Shown: one piece after another, positions 1 through 7,812 of the stretch | How positions within the stretch are numbered: position 1 is the first letter of the stretch | Layout of the letters: the number at the start of each line of letters is the position of its first letter | Assembly: GCA_002291845.1 (NCBI GenBank) | Contig: DBAU01000098.1 | Span: 1-36,534 of the forward strand | DNA: 36,534 bases | Reading direction: 5' to 3' | From: Alphaproteobacteria bacterium UBA1002 | GTDB lineage: Bacteria; Pseudomonadota; Alphaproteobacteria; Rickettsiales; UBA998 | Notes under the pieces: model-generated | Databases searched by the model: none | The model's input: the letters and a program-made list of their open reading frames with translations, nothing else | Told to the model about the DNA's origin: nothing | Made by a program: the position numbers and the translations under genes

Positions 1-178
1 GGAAATCGATCAGCGTGTTGAGACTGCCCACCGCACGGGCAATAATGCTGCCGCCGCGCCCGCCATTGCCGCCGTCCGGGCCGCCCATGGGGATGAATTT
101 CTCCCGCCGGAAACTGACCGCGCCTGCCCCGCCATTGCCGGCCTTTAAATAAATCTTTGCTTCATCAATGAATTCCAT
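1..178 (-). CDS. obgE: GTPase Obg (N-terminal 59 residues; gene runs off the window)
   Basis: The reverse strand reads MEFIDEAKIYLKAG, then a glycine-rich stretch ending in GGPDGGNGGRGGS. This is the start of the glycine-rich Obg fold, which precedes the G domain in this family of ribosome-associated GTPases. Only the first ~59 codons are present; the G domain lies beyond the left edge. Known role of the family: 50S subunit maturation and stress/cell-cycle control. The start ATG at 178 matches the family's usual N-terminus exactly. obgE normally follows rplU-rpmA on the same strand. Here it is on the same strand but separated from rpmA by an oppositely oriented gene, so it probably has its own promoter in 179-268. 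Confidence 0.95.
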   Translation of the reverse strand, partial: MEFIDEAKIYLKAGNGGAGAVSFRREKFIPMGGPDGGNGGRGGSIIARAVGSLNTLIDF

Positions 179-201
179 GGCGTCACGAAAAATTAACAAA
201 T

Positions 202-213
202 CGGCCATGGCCG
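202..213. promoter_or_regulatory. 12-base perfect palindrome between obgE and the divergent unknown gene
   Basis: The perfect palindrome CGGCCATGGCCG sits in the 90-base gap shared by divergent obgE and the gene at 269, flanked by TTAAC on each side. It could be an operator for either gene. Perfect GC-rich palindromes of this size can also arise by chance, so the call is tentative. Confidence 0.25.
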
Positions 214-268
214 TTGATTAACGAGTGTTATAGTTTTTCGCCTCTGCTGGCAATGCGTAACAGAGAAT

Positions 269-1333
269 ATGACCATGACGACCCCTGAATCACCGGCTGC
301 AAATGGTAACGAGATGCAAGGAGCGGCCGCGATGCTACGGCAGCTTCTGATCATGTCAGGGACACCGCGCGATCCACAATCGCAGGAAATCACCGTTCAG
401 GTTACCCCACACGCAGTTGCCATACGGATTGATGATGTGTGGGAGCCCTCCTTTGTGGTAACCATTCAGGGAGCCGCTCCGGGTGCCTCTCCGTTGCTTC
501 AGGAGCAACTAAAAAAATTAGGGTTTGTTGTCTGGCCGATGATGCCCAATCACGCACGCTTTGTGCCGACGGCTCGCCAGAAGATCATTGAAGATCAAGG
601 TCAAAGATTTCGTATGGCGCGCCCTAACAGTGACCACGTGAATGCAGTTCAGTATTTGAATGCATTTGCGCGTGATGAATTTGGCAAGGTGGACTACACC
701 CATCACGCCATGCAAACGCTGGTGGAGGATATTCGTAACGGCCTGATTTTTTCGAATGTGGGCGGTCAATTCTCCTGGCCACCAACAGATTCGCCTTTGC
801 CCACAAAAGAGGATTTTTGTAATTTTCTCAGTGCGATCGGTGTTGATTCTGAGATTTATACATTTTCAACGCAAGAAAACCCACCGCGGATTCACTTGAA
901 GTTTCACGGCACGCGCTTATCAACGCCGGAATCAGCGGGTGCTGCAGAGGCGGTCGGAAACACCCTGCGTACTTATGGATTTAAGGTGGATCAGCGTCGT
1001 GCCATGCAGGAGCATGTGATCAGCCTGCACGGGAATGTAGCAAAAACGCTGAAACGTCTGCTTCTGAACGCGCAAGGCGATATGGACCTGACGAGCCCTG
1101 TTATACAGCAAATGCGCGATGAGCTACGCAACTTCCTGCTGCCTGCTGCGGCGGAGATGCCACCACAGCGTATCCGCGATGGGTATGTGGAGGCGATCCC
1201 GGCAGACCAGGTCGCATCGGCCGCCAATACGGCCCCCGGTACGCTGATTCTCGACTGGGAGGAAATGCGTAAAAGGGTCCGTGGGAAAGGCAGCCAGGAT
1301 TTCCCGGCCACAGGCCCCTCGCGAAGCGCATAA
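269..1333 (+). CDS. Unrecognised 354-residue protein inserted between rpmA and obgE
   Basis: I do not recognise the family. The protein has no signal peptide and no obvious membrane segment, so it is probably cytoplasmic. It appears to contain two weakly similar units. Residues ~23-95 hold a helix, beta strands and 'IQGAAPGASPLLQEQLKKLG' followed by FVV. Residues ~185-255 hold a similar order ending in 'AVGNTLRTYGFKV'. Both end in a helix plus (L/Y)GF-V, which suggests an internal duplication (inference). The C-terminal ~70 residues are helical and then Pro/Arg/Ser-rich. The start is ATG 269 or ATG 275; neither has a strong ribosome binding site. The stop codon lies inside the left arm of a bidirectional terminator. 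Reading-frame quality and a clean terminator make it a real gene. Confidence 0.75.
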   Translation: MTMTTPESPAANGNEMQGAAAMLRQLLIMSGTPRDPQSQEITVQVTPHAVAIRIDDVWEPSFVVTIQGAAPGASPLLQEQLKKLGFVVWPMMPNHARFVPTARQKIIEDQGQRFRMARPNSDHVNAVQYLNAFARDEFGKVDYTHHAMQTLVEDIRNGLIFSNVGGQFSWPPTDSPLPTKEDFCNFLSAIGVDSEIYTFSTQENPPRIHLKFHGTRLSTPESAGAAEAVGNTLRTYGFKVDQRRAMQEHVISLHGNVAKTLKRLLLNAQGDMDLTSPVIQQMRDELRNFLLPAAAEMPPQRIRDGYVEAIPADQVASAANTAPGTLILDWEEMRKRVRGKGSQDFPATGPSRSA

Positions 1334-1360
1334 AAAAGGCGCCACATGGGCGCCTTTTTT
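1332..1360. terminator. Bidirectional rho-independent terminator
   Basis: The stem is GGCGCC/GGCGCC with a five-base ACATG loop, flanked by six A on the left and six T on the right. It therefore ends transcription from both sides: the unknown gene on + and rplU-rpmA on -. The TAA stop of the unknown gene overlaps the A-run. Confidence 0.9.
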
Positions 1361-1381
1361 ATGTGAAAAGATAGAGACTTG

Positions 1382-1636
1382 TTACGCCGGAATGACCGAT
1401 ACGAACATACGGCCCTTGGCACGCTCACGGAACTGCACGCTCCCGCCTGCCGTGGCGAACAGGGTGTGGTCTTTACCCATGCCGACATTCTCACCAGCAA
1501 AGAACTTGGTGCCACGTTGACGCACGAGGATGTTGCCCGCCAGAACGGTTTCCCCACCGAATTTTTTGACGCCGAGGCGACGGCCTGCGGAGTCGCGGCC
1601 GTTACGGGATGAACCGCCTGCCTTCTTGTGTGCCAT
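1382..1636 (-). CDS. rpmA: 50S ribosomal protein L27
   Basis: 84 residues starting MAHKKAGGSSRNGRDS, the typical L27 N-terminus that reaches toward the peptidyl-transferase centre. The body contains RRLGVKKFGGE, GNILVRQRGTKF and the GKDHTLFA motif. Length is normal for the family. A good AGGAG site lies upstream of the ATG. The gene is the second cistron of rplU-rpmA (9-base gap) and ends at the bidirectional terminator, so obgE is not simply the next gene of this transcript. Confidence 0.98.
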   Translation of the reverse strand: MAHKKAGGSSRNGRDSAGRRLGVKKFGGETVLAGNILVRQRGTKFFAGENVGMGKDHTLFATAGGSVQFRERAKGRMFVSVIPA

Positions 1637-1645
1637 GGTCTACTC

Positions 1646-2158
1646 CTATTTCTCGTCTTTTTTCGCTTTGGGCTTTGCTGCGGCTTTGGCCGGAGCTTTT
1701 GCCTTGGCTTCCGTCGTTGCCTCTGCCTTTTTCGGCGCAGCGGCTTTCTTCGCTGCGGGCTTTTCTGCCGGAGCGGCCTCGCCGGTGGCTTCCGCTGCCG
1801 GAGCGGCTTTCTTCGCCGGCTTCGCCGCAGCGGCCTTCACGTTGCCATCCAGTGCGATGTCGCTGATGCGAAGGATGGTCTGCCATTGGCGATGACCGTT
1901 CTTGCGACGGTAGTTATGGCGGCGTTTTTTCTTGAAAACGATGACCTTGTCGGCCTTTGCGGTGGCGATGATCTGGGCCGCAACGCGCGCTTTGGCCAGC
2001 CCTTCAGCCGACATTTCGGTTTTGCCATCGCCCGATGCAAACAACACCTGGTCAAGCACGATGGTGTCACCTGCGACGCCATCCAGTTTCTCTACTCGGA
2101 TCACGTCACCCGTGGTGACGCGATATTGCTTACCGCCGGTCTGAACTACCGCAAACAT
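1646..2158 (-). CDS. rplU: 50S ribosomal protein L21 with long Ala/Lys-rich tail
   Basis: Residues 1-~103 are the L21 fold: start MFAVVQTGGKQYRV, then VIVFKKKRRHNYRRKNGHRQ, which contacts 23S rRNA. Residues ~108-170 are a low-complexity tail of Ala, Lys, Pro and Glu, with repeats such as KKAAAPKKAE. Standard L21 is ~103 residues; long basic Ala/Lys tails are seen in alphaproteobacterial L21 proteins (family knowledge). The tail is probably disordered. It is the first gene of the rplU-rpmA operon; the 190-base gap to tRNA-Ser should contain its promoter. Confidence 0.97.
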   Translation of the reverse strand: MFAVVQTGGKQYRVTTGDVIRVEKLDGVAGDTIVLDQVLFASGDGKTEMSAEGLAKARVAAQIIATAKADKVIVFKKKRRHNYRRKNGHRQWQTILRISDIALDGNVKAAAAKPAKKAAPAAEATGEAAPAEKPAAKKAAAPKKAEATTEAKAKAPAKAAAKPKAKKDEK

Positions 2159-2301
2159 GGGAAATCCCTTATCTTCTTATTTCAAAAGAGGCGCTACTAT
2201 AGATTTCCCGCCCCGTTTGTCAACGGCCAATTCTTAAGGCCCCGCAGGCCTCGCCGCCACAGGCCAATCTAGGGGCTCCGGCGCTCTGGCGCAATTACAG
2301 T

Positions 2302-2329
2302 TTGTTCCTTAAGCCGTTTATGCTATAGG
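2302..2329 (+). promoter_or_regulatory. Sigma-70-like promoter of tRNA-Ser
   Basis: A -35 TTGTTC (2302-2307) and a -10 TATAGG (2324-2329) are separated by 16 bases. The expected start near 2336 lies about 12 bases before the mature tRNA 5' end at 2348, a normal leader length. Confidence 0.5.
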
Positions 2330-2347
2330 CGAACTCCCTCAAAGCAT

Positions 2348-2437
<90 letters not shown>

Positions 2438-2699
2438 ATTTAACCTTCCGAATTTCCCTCCTCGCAAGGATTGGCACTGTGAAGCCCACGTTCTGCGCTT
2501 ATCCGCAGCCTAAAAGCCGTAGCGCTGACCAGGCGATGGGCGCGCAAAAGTCGAACGGAGGGCCGTTCCTCTCCAAACCACCGTACACGCGTTCGGCGTT
2601 ACGGGTTTTATTTCACATTGAAAATTAACAATCTTTTTCCGTAGCATTTCGTGATGATTTCTGGTGACCGGAAGGATTGCGAACTTCTCACCGTGATAC
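2438..2699. other. Gene-free stretch beside tRNA-Ser
   Basis: No convincing open frame was found on either strand. It contains the group II intron-like hairpin (2548-2608) and AT-rich sequence around 2608-2645. Together with 2700-2985 it is the longest gene-free interval in the window and looks like decayed mobile or genic DNA next to a tRNA, a common integration point. Confidence 0.5.
2548..2608 (-). mobile_element. Possible relic of a group II intron 3' end (domains V-VI)
   Basis: On the reverse strand, 2608-2575 is a 34-base hairpin: AAACC-CGTA-ACGC, loop CGAAC, then GCGT-G-TACG-GT-GGTTT. It is followed by GGAGAGG and a second hairpin GAACGG/CCGTTC. The 3' strand TACGGTGGT followed by a GAGAGG-type joint resembles domain V and the V-VI junction of bacterial group II introns (from memory of the family). 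The 5' strand lacks two bases, which would explain the GT bulge, so the RNA would be inactive. No reverse-transcriptase frame remains upstream. This may be coincidence; a covariance-model search would decide. Confidence 0.33.
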
Positions 2700-2831
2700 G
2701 GATTCACCGGCAATTTGTTGCTATGGCTGATTGCAGTGCATGTGCTGGCGGCATTGTACCATGCCTTCATCGTGCGTGATGATGTGCTGGGCCGCATGCT
2801 GCCCGCCTGGGACAGAATCATACGCGCATAA
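2700..2831 (+). pseudogene. C-terminal remnant of a cytochrome b561-family gene
   Basis: The frame reads GNLLLWLIAVHVLAALYH, then AFIVRDDVLGRMLPAW and a stop at 2829-2831. This matches the last transmembrane helix and tail of bacterial cytochrome b561 proteins, where HV-AALxHxFIxRDxVLxRMLP is conserved and the His residues bind haem. An in-frame TGA lies at 2694-2696 and no upstream b561 helices are visible, so only about 43 codons survive. The alternative is a chance match, but the motif is long and specific. Confidence 0.5.
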
Positions 2832-2839
2832 ATGGTGCG

Positions 2840-2861
2840 GAGCGGCAAATTTTGGCCGCTC
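2840..2861. promoter_or_regulatory. Inverted repeat upstream of the efflux operon
   Basis: GAGCGGC (2840-2846) and GCCGCTC (2855-2861) are separated by AAATTTTG. The repeat sits just upstream of the likely efflux promoter, so it could be a repressor operator. There is no T-run on the + strand that would make it a good terminator. No regulator gene (acrR or mexR type) lies in the window. Confidence 0.3.
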
Positions 2862-2874
2862 GGTCAACTAAGCA

Positions 2875-2902
2875 TAGACGCAAAAGCGGAGTTCGTTATA
2901 AT
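2875..2902 (+). promoter_or_regulatory. Sigma-70-like promoter of the RND efflux operon
   Basis: A perfect -10 TATAAT (2897-2902) is preceded by TAGACG (2875-2880) at 16 bases. The expected transcription start near 2909 leaves a leader of about 77 bases to the ATG at 2986. Confidence 0.55.
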
Positions 2903-2985
2903 GCGGCGCAGATTTTCCGCCGCTATTCCTTGTGATGGTGCGCTGCGTGCGGTGGAAGAGGGCGCCCCATGGAAGGAGTTTCCGC

Positions 2986-4104
2986 ATGAAACGTCTCTTG
3001 CCTCTGGTGCTTGCTTGTGCGGCCGCCAGCGTACTTTCTGGATGCAATGACGACGAGAAAACCGCAGGTGCGCCTCCCGTCACGGTGAGTGCGCCGCGGC
3101 GTGAAGTGCTGACCGAGTGGGATGAATATACCGGCCGTTTCAGCGCGGTGGATAAAGTGGAAATCCGTGCCCGTGTGAGTGGCTATCTTGATGAGATCCG
3201 CTTCACCGATGGTCAGCAGGTGAAGGCGGGCGATGTGCTGTTTGTGATTGACCAGCGCCCGTTCCGCATTGCGCTGGATCGTGCGCAGGCGCAGCGTGAC
3301 TTGGCACAAAAAGAATATGACCGCTACCGCCGTCTGGCACAAACCAGTGCCTCCTCCCAGCAGGCGCTGGATGAGCGTTTTCAGCAGTTACGTGATGCAA
3401 AAGGTGCCGTGGAGCAGGCGCGTCTCAATTTCCAGTTTACGGAAGTAAAATCCCCGATTGATGGACGCGTTGGCCGCCATCTGGTGGATCGTGGGAACCT
3501 CGTGTCGGGAGGAGAGCTTGGCGCGACCCTGCTCACCACGGTCGTATCGCAAGACCCGATTCATTTCTACTTTGATGCCAGTGAACAGGAATTGCTGAAA
3601 TACACGCGCCTCAACATGGAAGGTAAGCGCACCAGTTCGCGCGATGAGGCCAAGCCGGTGGAAGTCATGCTGCAGGATGAAGATCGCTTTGTCCACAAAG
3701 GCACCATGGATTTCGTCGATAACGAGATTGACCGCTCTACGGGCAGCATTCAGGGCCGCGCGATTTTCGAGAATGCCGATGGTTCGTTGCTCCCCGGCTT
3801 GTTTGGCCGTCTTCGGATCGCGGGCAGTGGGGAATATGAGGCGATGCTGGTGCCGGATGAAGCGGTCGCCAGCAACCAGTCGCAACGTGTGGTGATGGTG
3901 GTGAATGCGGAGAATATCATTGAGCCGCGGCCGGTAGTGCTGGGCCCGTTGCATAATGGGAAATGGCGCATTGTGCGCTCCGGTGTCGGCCCGGAGGATC
4001 GTATCATCTGGTCGGGGCTTGCTAAGGTGCGGCCAGGCATGAAGGTGACGCCGAAGCCCCTTGAATCTGCGCCCGAAGCCGCTCCTGAGAAGGCTGCCGA
4101 ATGA
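2986..4104 (+). CDS. RND efflux periplasmic adaptor lipoprotein (AcrA/MexA type)
   Basis: 372 residues from ATG 2986, which has a GGAAGGAG site upstream. It starts with the lipoprotein signal MKRLLPLVLACAAASVLSGC, whose lipobox LSGC predicts acylation at Cys20. Then follow the beta-barrel/lipoyl segment (residues ~45-95, VSGYLDEIRFTDGQQVKAGD), a coiled-coil hairpin (~95-155, rich in Gln/Arg/Glu), the second lipoyl half with SPIDGRVG (~165), and the membrane-proximal domain. It bridges the pump to an outer-membrane channel. Its stop overlaps the pump's start codon (ATGA), so the two are translationally coupled. No TolC-like channel gene is present here. The true substrates cannot be read from sequence. 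Confidence 0.95.
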   Translation: MKRLLPLVLACAAASVLSGCNDDEKTAGAPPVTVSAPRREVLTEWDEYTGRFSAVDKVEIRARVSGYLDEIRFTDGQQVKAGDVLFVIDQRPFRIALDRAQAQRDLAQKEYDRYRRLAQTSASSQQALDERFQQLRDAKGAVEQARLNFQFTEVKSPIDGRVGRHLVDRGNLVSGGELGATLLTTVVSQDPIHFYFDASEQELLKYTRLNMEGKRTSSRDEAKPVEVMLQDEDRFVHKGTMDFVDNEIDRSTGSIQGRAIFENADGSLLPGLFGRLRIAGSGEYEAMLVPDEAVASNQSQRVVMVVNAENIIEPRPVVLGPLHNGKWRIVRSGVGPEDRIIWSGLAKVRPGMKVTPKPLESAPEAAPEKAAE

Positions 4105-7100
4105 AAATCGCCCATTTCTTTATCGAGCGGCCGATTTTTGCCAGCGTCATCTGGATTATTACGCTGATTTTAGGAGGCTTGAGCTATTTCGCCCTGCCGA
4201 TTGAGCAATACCCGCAGGTGGTGCCACCGACCATTGTCGTGACTGCCAGCTATCCCGGCGCCAATGCCGATACCGTGGCTAAAACCGTAGCCACCCCGCT
4301 GGAGCAGGAGATCAACGGCGTTGAGAACATGCTCTACATGTCCTCGCAGTCGACCAATGACGGCTCCATGTCGCTCACCATCACCTTTGAGCTGGGTACG
4401 GACCTTGATACCGCGCAGGTACTGGTGCAAAACCGCGTGGCAGTGGCCGAGCCGCGCCTGCCGGAGGAGGTCCGCCGCCGCGGCATTACCACCCGCAAGA
4501 ACTCCCCAGATCTGATGCTGGTGGTGAATCTTTATTCGCCGGACGGCACTTACGATCAGACCTTCATCGCCAACTATGCCACCCTGCAACTGCGTGATCG
4601 CCTCGCCCGCATTGAAGGGGTGGGCGATATCCGCATTTTTGGCGCCAGCGAATATTCCATGCGTATCTGGCTGGACCCTGACCGCATTGCCTCGCTCGGG
4701 ATGACCGCTGGCGATGTGCTCTTCGCGCTCTCCAGCAAAAACGTACAAGTGGCTTCGGGCACCCTTGGCCAGCAGCCGGTGGAAAAGCAGAATGCCTTTG
4801 AGCTGAACGTGCAGACACAAGGGCGCCTCATCGAGCCGGAGCAGTTTGGCGAAATCGTGGTGAAGTCCACCGAGGACGGTCGTATTGTCCGGGTGAAGGA
4901 TATTGGCCGGGTGGAGCTGGGGGCGGAGAGTTACGCCACGCGGGGCTATCTGGGGGATAAAAAAGCGGTGGCACTGCCCATCTTCCAGCGTCCCGGCACC
5001 AATGCGCTGGCCACCGCGGAAGCGATTGAGTCAACGATGGGCGAGCTTTCGCAGCGCTTCCCTCCCGGACTGGAATACAAGATTGCTTATAACCCCACTG
5101 TGTTTATCGCCCAGTCGATTGATGCGGTCTATGACACGATTTTTGAAGCCGTCATTCTGGTGGTGCTGGTGATTATCCTGTTCCTGCAGAACTGGCGCGC
5201 CGCGATCATTCCGATTGTGGCGATTCCGCTGTCGCTGATTGGAACCTTCGCCGTGATGGCCGCGCTAGGCTTCTCGCTGAATAACCTGACGCTGTTTGGC
5301 ATGGTGCTGGCTATTGGTATCGTGGTGGATGACGCGATTGTCGTGGTGGAAAATATGGAGCGCCTGATGGCCCGCGGCATGAGTGCGCGGGATGCGGCAC
5401 ACCAGACCATGGATGAGGTGGGCGGTGCGTTGGTAGCGATCGGCCTCGTGCTCATTGCGGTGTTTCTGCCTACCACCTTTATTGAAGGCATTTCGGGCCG
5501 TTTCTTCCAGCAGTTCGGCATTGTGATTGCGGTGGCTACCGCCTTCTCGGTGGCCATTTCTCTCACCCTTAGCCCGGCGCTGGCAGCGCTGTTGATTACC
5601 CATCATCAGCAGGCTGCACCGACCAGTGCGCCGCCCTTTACGCCTAACCCGCTGCCGGCCATCTTTTATCACTTCAACCGTTTCATGGCCCGCTTCTCGG
5701 AGCGTTATGGCGAAACCGTCACCTGTACGGTGCGCCGCGGCGGGCGGATGCTGGTGCTCTATGGTGGCCTGATGATCCTAACCGTGCTCGCCTTCCGCGC
5801 GGTGCCGACGGGCTTTATTCCGCAGCAGGATCAGGGCTACATGATTGTGGCGGTGCAGCTGCCGCCCGGTGCCTCGCTTGAGCGCACAGACAAAGTCATC
5901 GAGCAGGCGGTGAGCCGTCTGATGAAAATCGATGGTGTGGTGAATGCCGTGGGGTTTGCAGGCTTCAACGGGGCCACCTTTACTAACGCGACCAATGCCG
6001 GGGCGATTTTCCCCGTGCTGGCGGACTTTGAGACGCGCGCCTCCAAGGGCATCTCTTTTGATGACCTGATGGCGAAAATGAACGCCGAGATGAGCCAGAT
6101 TGAAGACGCGTTTGTGGTGGTGATCCCTCCGCCACCCGTGCGTGGCATTGGTAACGGCGGCGGTTTTAAAATGATGCTGCAGGATCGCGGTGGGCTCGGT
6201 ATTGACGCGCTGAACGGTGCCATGTGGCAGCTAGCGGGCGCGGCCAACCAGTCGGGCGTTGTGACACAGGTTTTCAGCTTTTATGAAACCTCTACCCCGC
6301 AGCTTTTCCTCGATATCGATCGTGAGCGGGCGGAGCGCCTGGGCGTACCGCTGGACCGCGTGTATGAAGCGCTGACCATTTATCTCGGCTCAGCGTACGT
6401 CAATGACTTCAACTATCTGGGCCGTACCTACCGCGTCAACGCGCAGGCCGATAGCGACTATCGCATGACGCCGGATGATATTGCACGCCTGCGGGTGCGC
6501 AATGTGGAGGGCAAGATGGTGCCACTCGGCACGCTGGCTACGTTTGCGGATCGCTCCGGCCCGTCACGCCAGCCGCGCTATAATCTCTATACTGCAGCAG
6601 AGCTGCAGGGGAACACACTGCCCGGTAAGAGCAGCGGCGAGGCGCTCACTACGATGGAGAAACTGGCGGCGCAAGTGCTACCCGCAGGCATTGATTTTGA
6701 GTGGACGGAGCTATCCTATCAGCAGAAGAACGCCGGAAGCACTGGTGGCGTCGCCTTCGTGCTGGCGGTGGTGTTTGTCTTCCTGTTGCTGGCGGCGCTC
6801 TATGAGAGCTGGGTGCTCCCGCTGGCGATTATCCTGATTGTGCCGATGTGCCTGCTCTCCGCGATGGTGGGGGTTGGGCTGGCGGGGATGGATAACAATA
6901 TCCTTACCCAGATTGGCCTTGTCGTGTTGATCGGTCTGGCCAGTAAAAACGCGATTCTGATTGTGGAGTTTGCCAAGGAGCGCGAAGAAGCCGGCGAGAC
7001 CCCGATGCAGGCCGCCGTGGATGCGGCTAAGCTTCGGTTGCGCCCGATTCTGATGACCTCGTTTGCCTTCATTCTCGGCGTGGTGCCGCTGGTGCTTGCC

Positions 7101-7280
7101 AGTGGCGCCGGCGCGGAGATGCGTCAAGCGCTCGGTGTGGCCGTGTTTGCGGGAATGATCGGTGTGACGCTATTTGGGCTGGTCTTTACCCCCGTGTTTT
7201 ATGTATTATGCCGACTCATGGCGACGCGCCTGCGCGCACGGTTTATGAAGCCGGCGCACGCAGCCCCGCACGCTGGATGA
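4101..7280 (+). CDS. RND multidrug efflux inner-membrane transporter (AcrB/MexB, HAE1 type)
   Basis: 1059 residues, normal for HAE1 pumps. It opens with MKIAHFFIERPIFASVIWII, the first membrane helix. The proton-relay aspartates are in GIVVDDAIVVVENMERL in TM4, and the relay lysine is in GLASKNAILIVEFAKE in TM10. The two large periplasmic loops with porter and docking segments (e.g. IPQQDQGYMIVAVQLPPGAS) are present, as is the Gly-rich GNGGGFKMMLQDRGG. It exports hydrophobic compounds using the proton gradient, in complex with the adaptor upstream. The sequence is intact. The last helix ends near residue 1040, followed by a short basic tail. Confidence 0.97.
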   Translation: MKIAHFFIERPIFASVIWIITLILGGLSYFALPIEQYPQVVPPTIVVTASYPGANADTVAKTVATPLEQEINGVENMLYMSSQSTNDGSMSLTITFELGTDLDTAQVLVQNRVAVAEPRLPEEVRRRGITTRKNSPDLMLVVNLYSPDGTYDQTFIANYATLQLRDRLARIEGVGDIRIFGASEYSMRIWLDPDRIASLGMTAGDVLFALSSKNVQVASGTLGQQPVEKQNAFELNVQTQGRLIEPEQFGEIVVKSTEDGRIVRVKDIGRVELGAESYATRGYLGDKKAVALPIFQRPGTNALATAEAIESTMGELSQRFPPGLEYKIAYNPTVFIAQSIDAVYDTIFEAVILVVLVIILFLQNWRAAIIPIVAIPLSLIGTFAVMAALGFSLNNLTLFGMVLAIGIVVDDAIVVVENMERLMARGMSARDAAHQTMDEVGGALVAIGLVLIAVFLPTTFIEGISGRFFQQFGIVIAVATAFSVAISLTLSPALAALLITHHQQAAPTSAPPFTPNPLPAIFYHFNRFMARFSERYGETVTCTVRRGGRMLVLYGGLMILTVLAFRAVPTGFIPQQDQGYMIVAVQLPPGASLERTDKVIEQAVSRLMKIDGVVNAVGFAGFNGATFTNATNAGAIFPVLADFETRASKGISFDDLMAKMNAEMSQIEDAFVVVIPPPPVRGIGNGGGFKMMLQDRGGLGIDALNGAMWQLAGAANQSGVVTQVFSFYETSTPQLFLDIDRERAERLGVPLDRVYEALTIYLGSAYVNDFNYLGRTYRVNAQADSDYRMTPDDIARLRVRNVEGKMVPLGTLATFADRSGPSRQPRYNLYTAAELQGNTLPGKSSGEALTTMEKLAAQVLPAGIDFEWTELSYQQKNAGSTGGVAFVLAVVFVFLLLAALYESWVLPLAIILIVPMCLLSAMVGVGLAGMDNNILTQIGLVVLIGLASKNAILIVEFAKEREEAGETPMQAAVDAAKLRLRPILMTSFAFILGVVPLVLASGAGAEMRQALGVAVFAGMIGVTLFGLVFTPVFYVLCRLMATRLRARFMKPAHAAPHAG

Positions 7281-7300
7281 TTTATCTCAAGGAGTACGCC

Positions 7301-7801
7301 ATGGCGAAGACCGCAACCAAAGTGAAACCGAAAGCTGCTCCGGCGAAAAACCCCGTTGCCGATGCATTGCAAACGCTGCTGAAGGATACCTATGCGCTCT
7401 ACCTGTTGACGCATAACTATCACTGGAACGTCGAGGGGCCGAGATTCGTCAGCCTGCATACGCTGTTTGAGCAGCAATACACTGAAATGTTCACGGCGAT
7501 TGACGAGATCGCGGAACGTATCCGGGCACTTGATGCCTATGCTCTGCCGGATCAGTATGGCGAGATCCTCAAAGTGGTTTCCAGCCTTGCCAGCCCGGTG
7601 GTCAAAGTGAAGAACAAGGACGAAGCCGCCGATCAGATGATTGCCCACCTCATCACGCTGCATCAGCGCGTGGTGGCGTCCGCGCAGGCGGCCAAGGAGA
7701 TTGCGGATGATGCGGATGATGAAGAGTCCGAAGACATCGCCATCGCTCGCACGCAGGTCCACCAGAAAGCCCTGTGGATGCTGAAGAGCATTATTAAGTA
7801 G
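7301..7801 (+). CDS. dps: Dps-family ferritin-like DNA-protection protein
   Basis: 166 residues from ATG 7301, chosen because AAGGAG lies 8 bases upstream. The N-terminal ~17 residues are Lys/Ala-rich (MAKTATKVKPKAAPAK), as in Dps proteins that bind DNA through a basic tail. The ferroxidase signature follows: NYHWNVEGPRFVSLHTLFE...DEIAERIRAL, with the two His and the Asp/Glu that bind iron between subunits. It stores iron and detoxifies peroxide as a dodecamer (family knowledge). It starts only 20 bases after the RND pump gene with no terminator between, so it may share that transcript. That is an unusual partner for dps. It converges on phhA, 11 bases away. Confidence 0.93.
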   Translation: MAKTATKVKPKAAPAKNPVADALQTLLKDTYALYLLTHNYHWNVEGPRFVSLHTLFEQQYTEMFTAIDEIAERIRALDAYALPDQYGEILKVVSSLASPVVKVKNKDEAADQMIAHLITLHQRVVASAQAAKEIADDADDEESEDIAIARTQVHQKALWMLKSIIK

Positions 7802-7812
7802 GCACTTCTCGG

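Noticed and set aside
991..1557. A 188-codon frame on the - strand across the end of the unknown gene
   Set aside because: It runs through a strong bidirectional terminator and into rpmA in another frame, so it is not a gene.
2510..2848. A 112-codon frame on the - strand in the gene-free zone
   Set aside because: It crosses both the b561 remnant and the intron-like hairpin on the opposite strand, has no motif, and has no convincing ribosome binding site.
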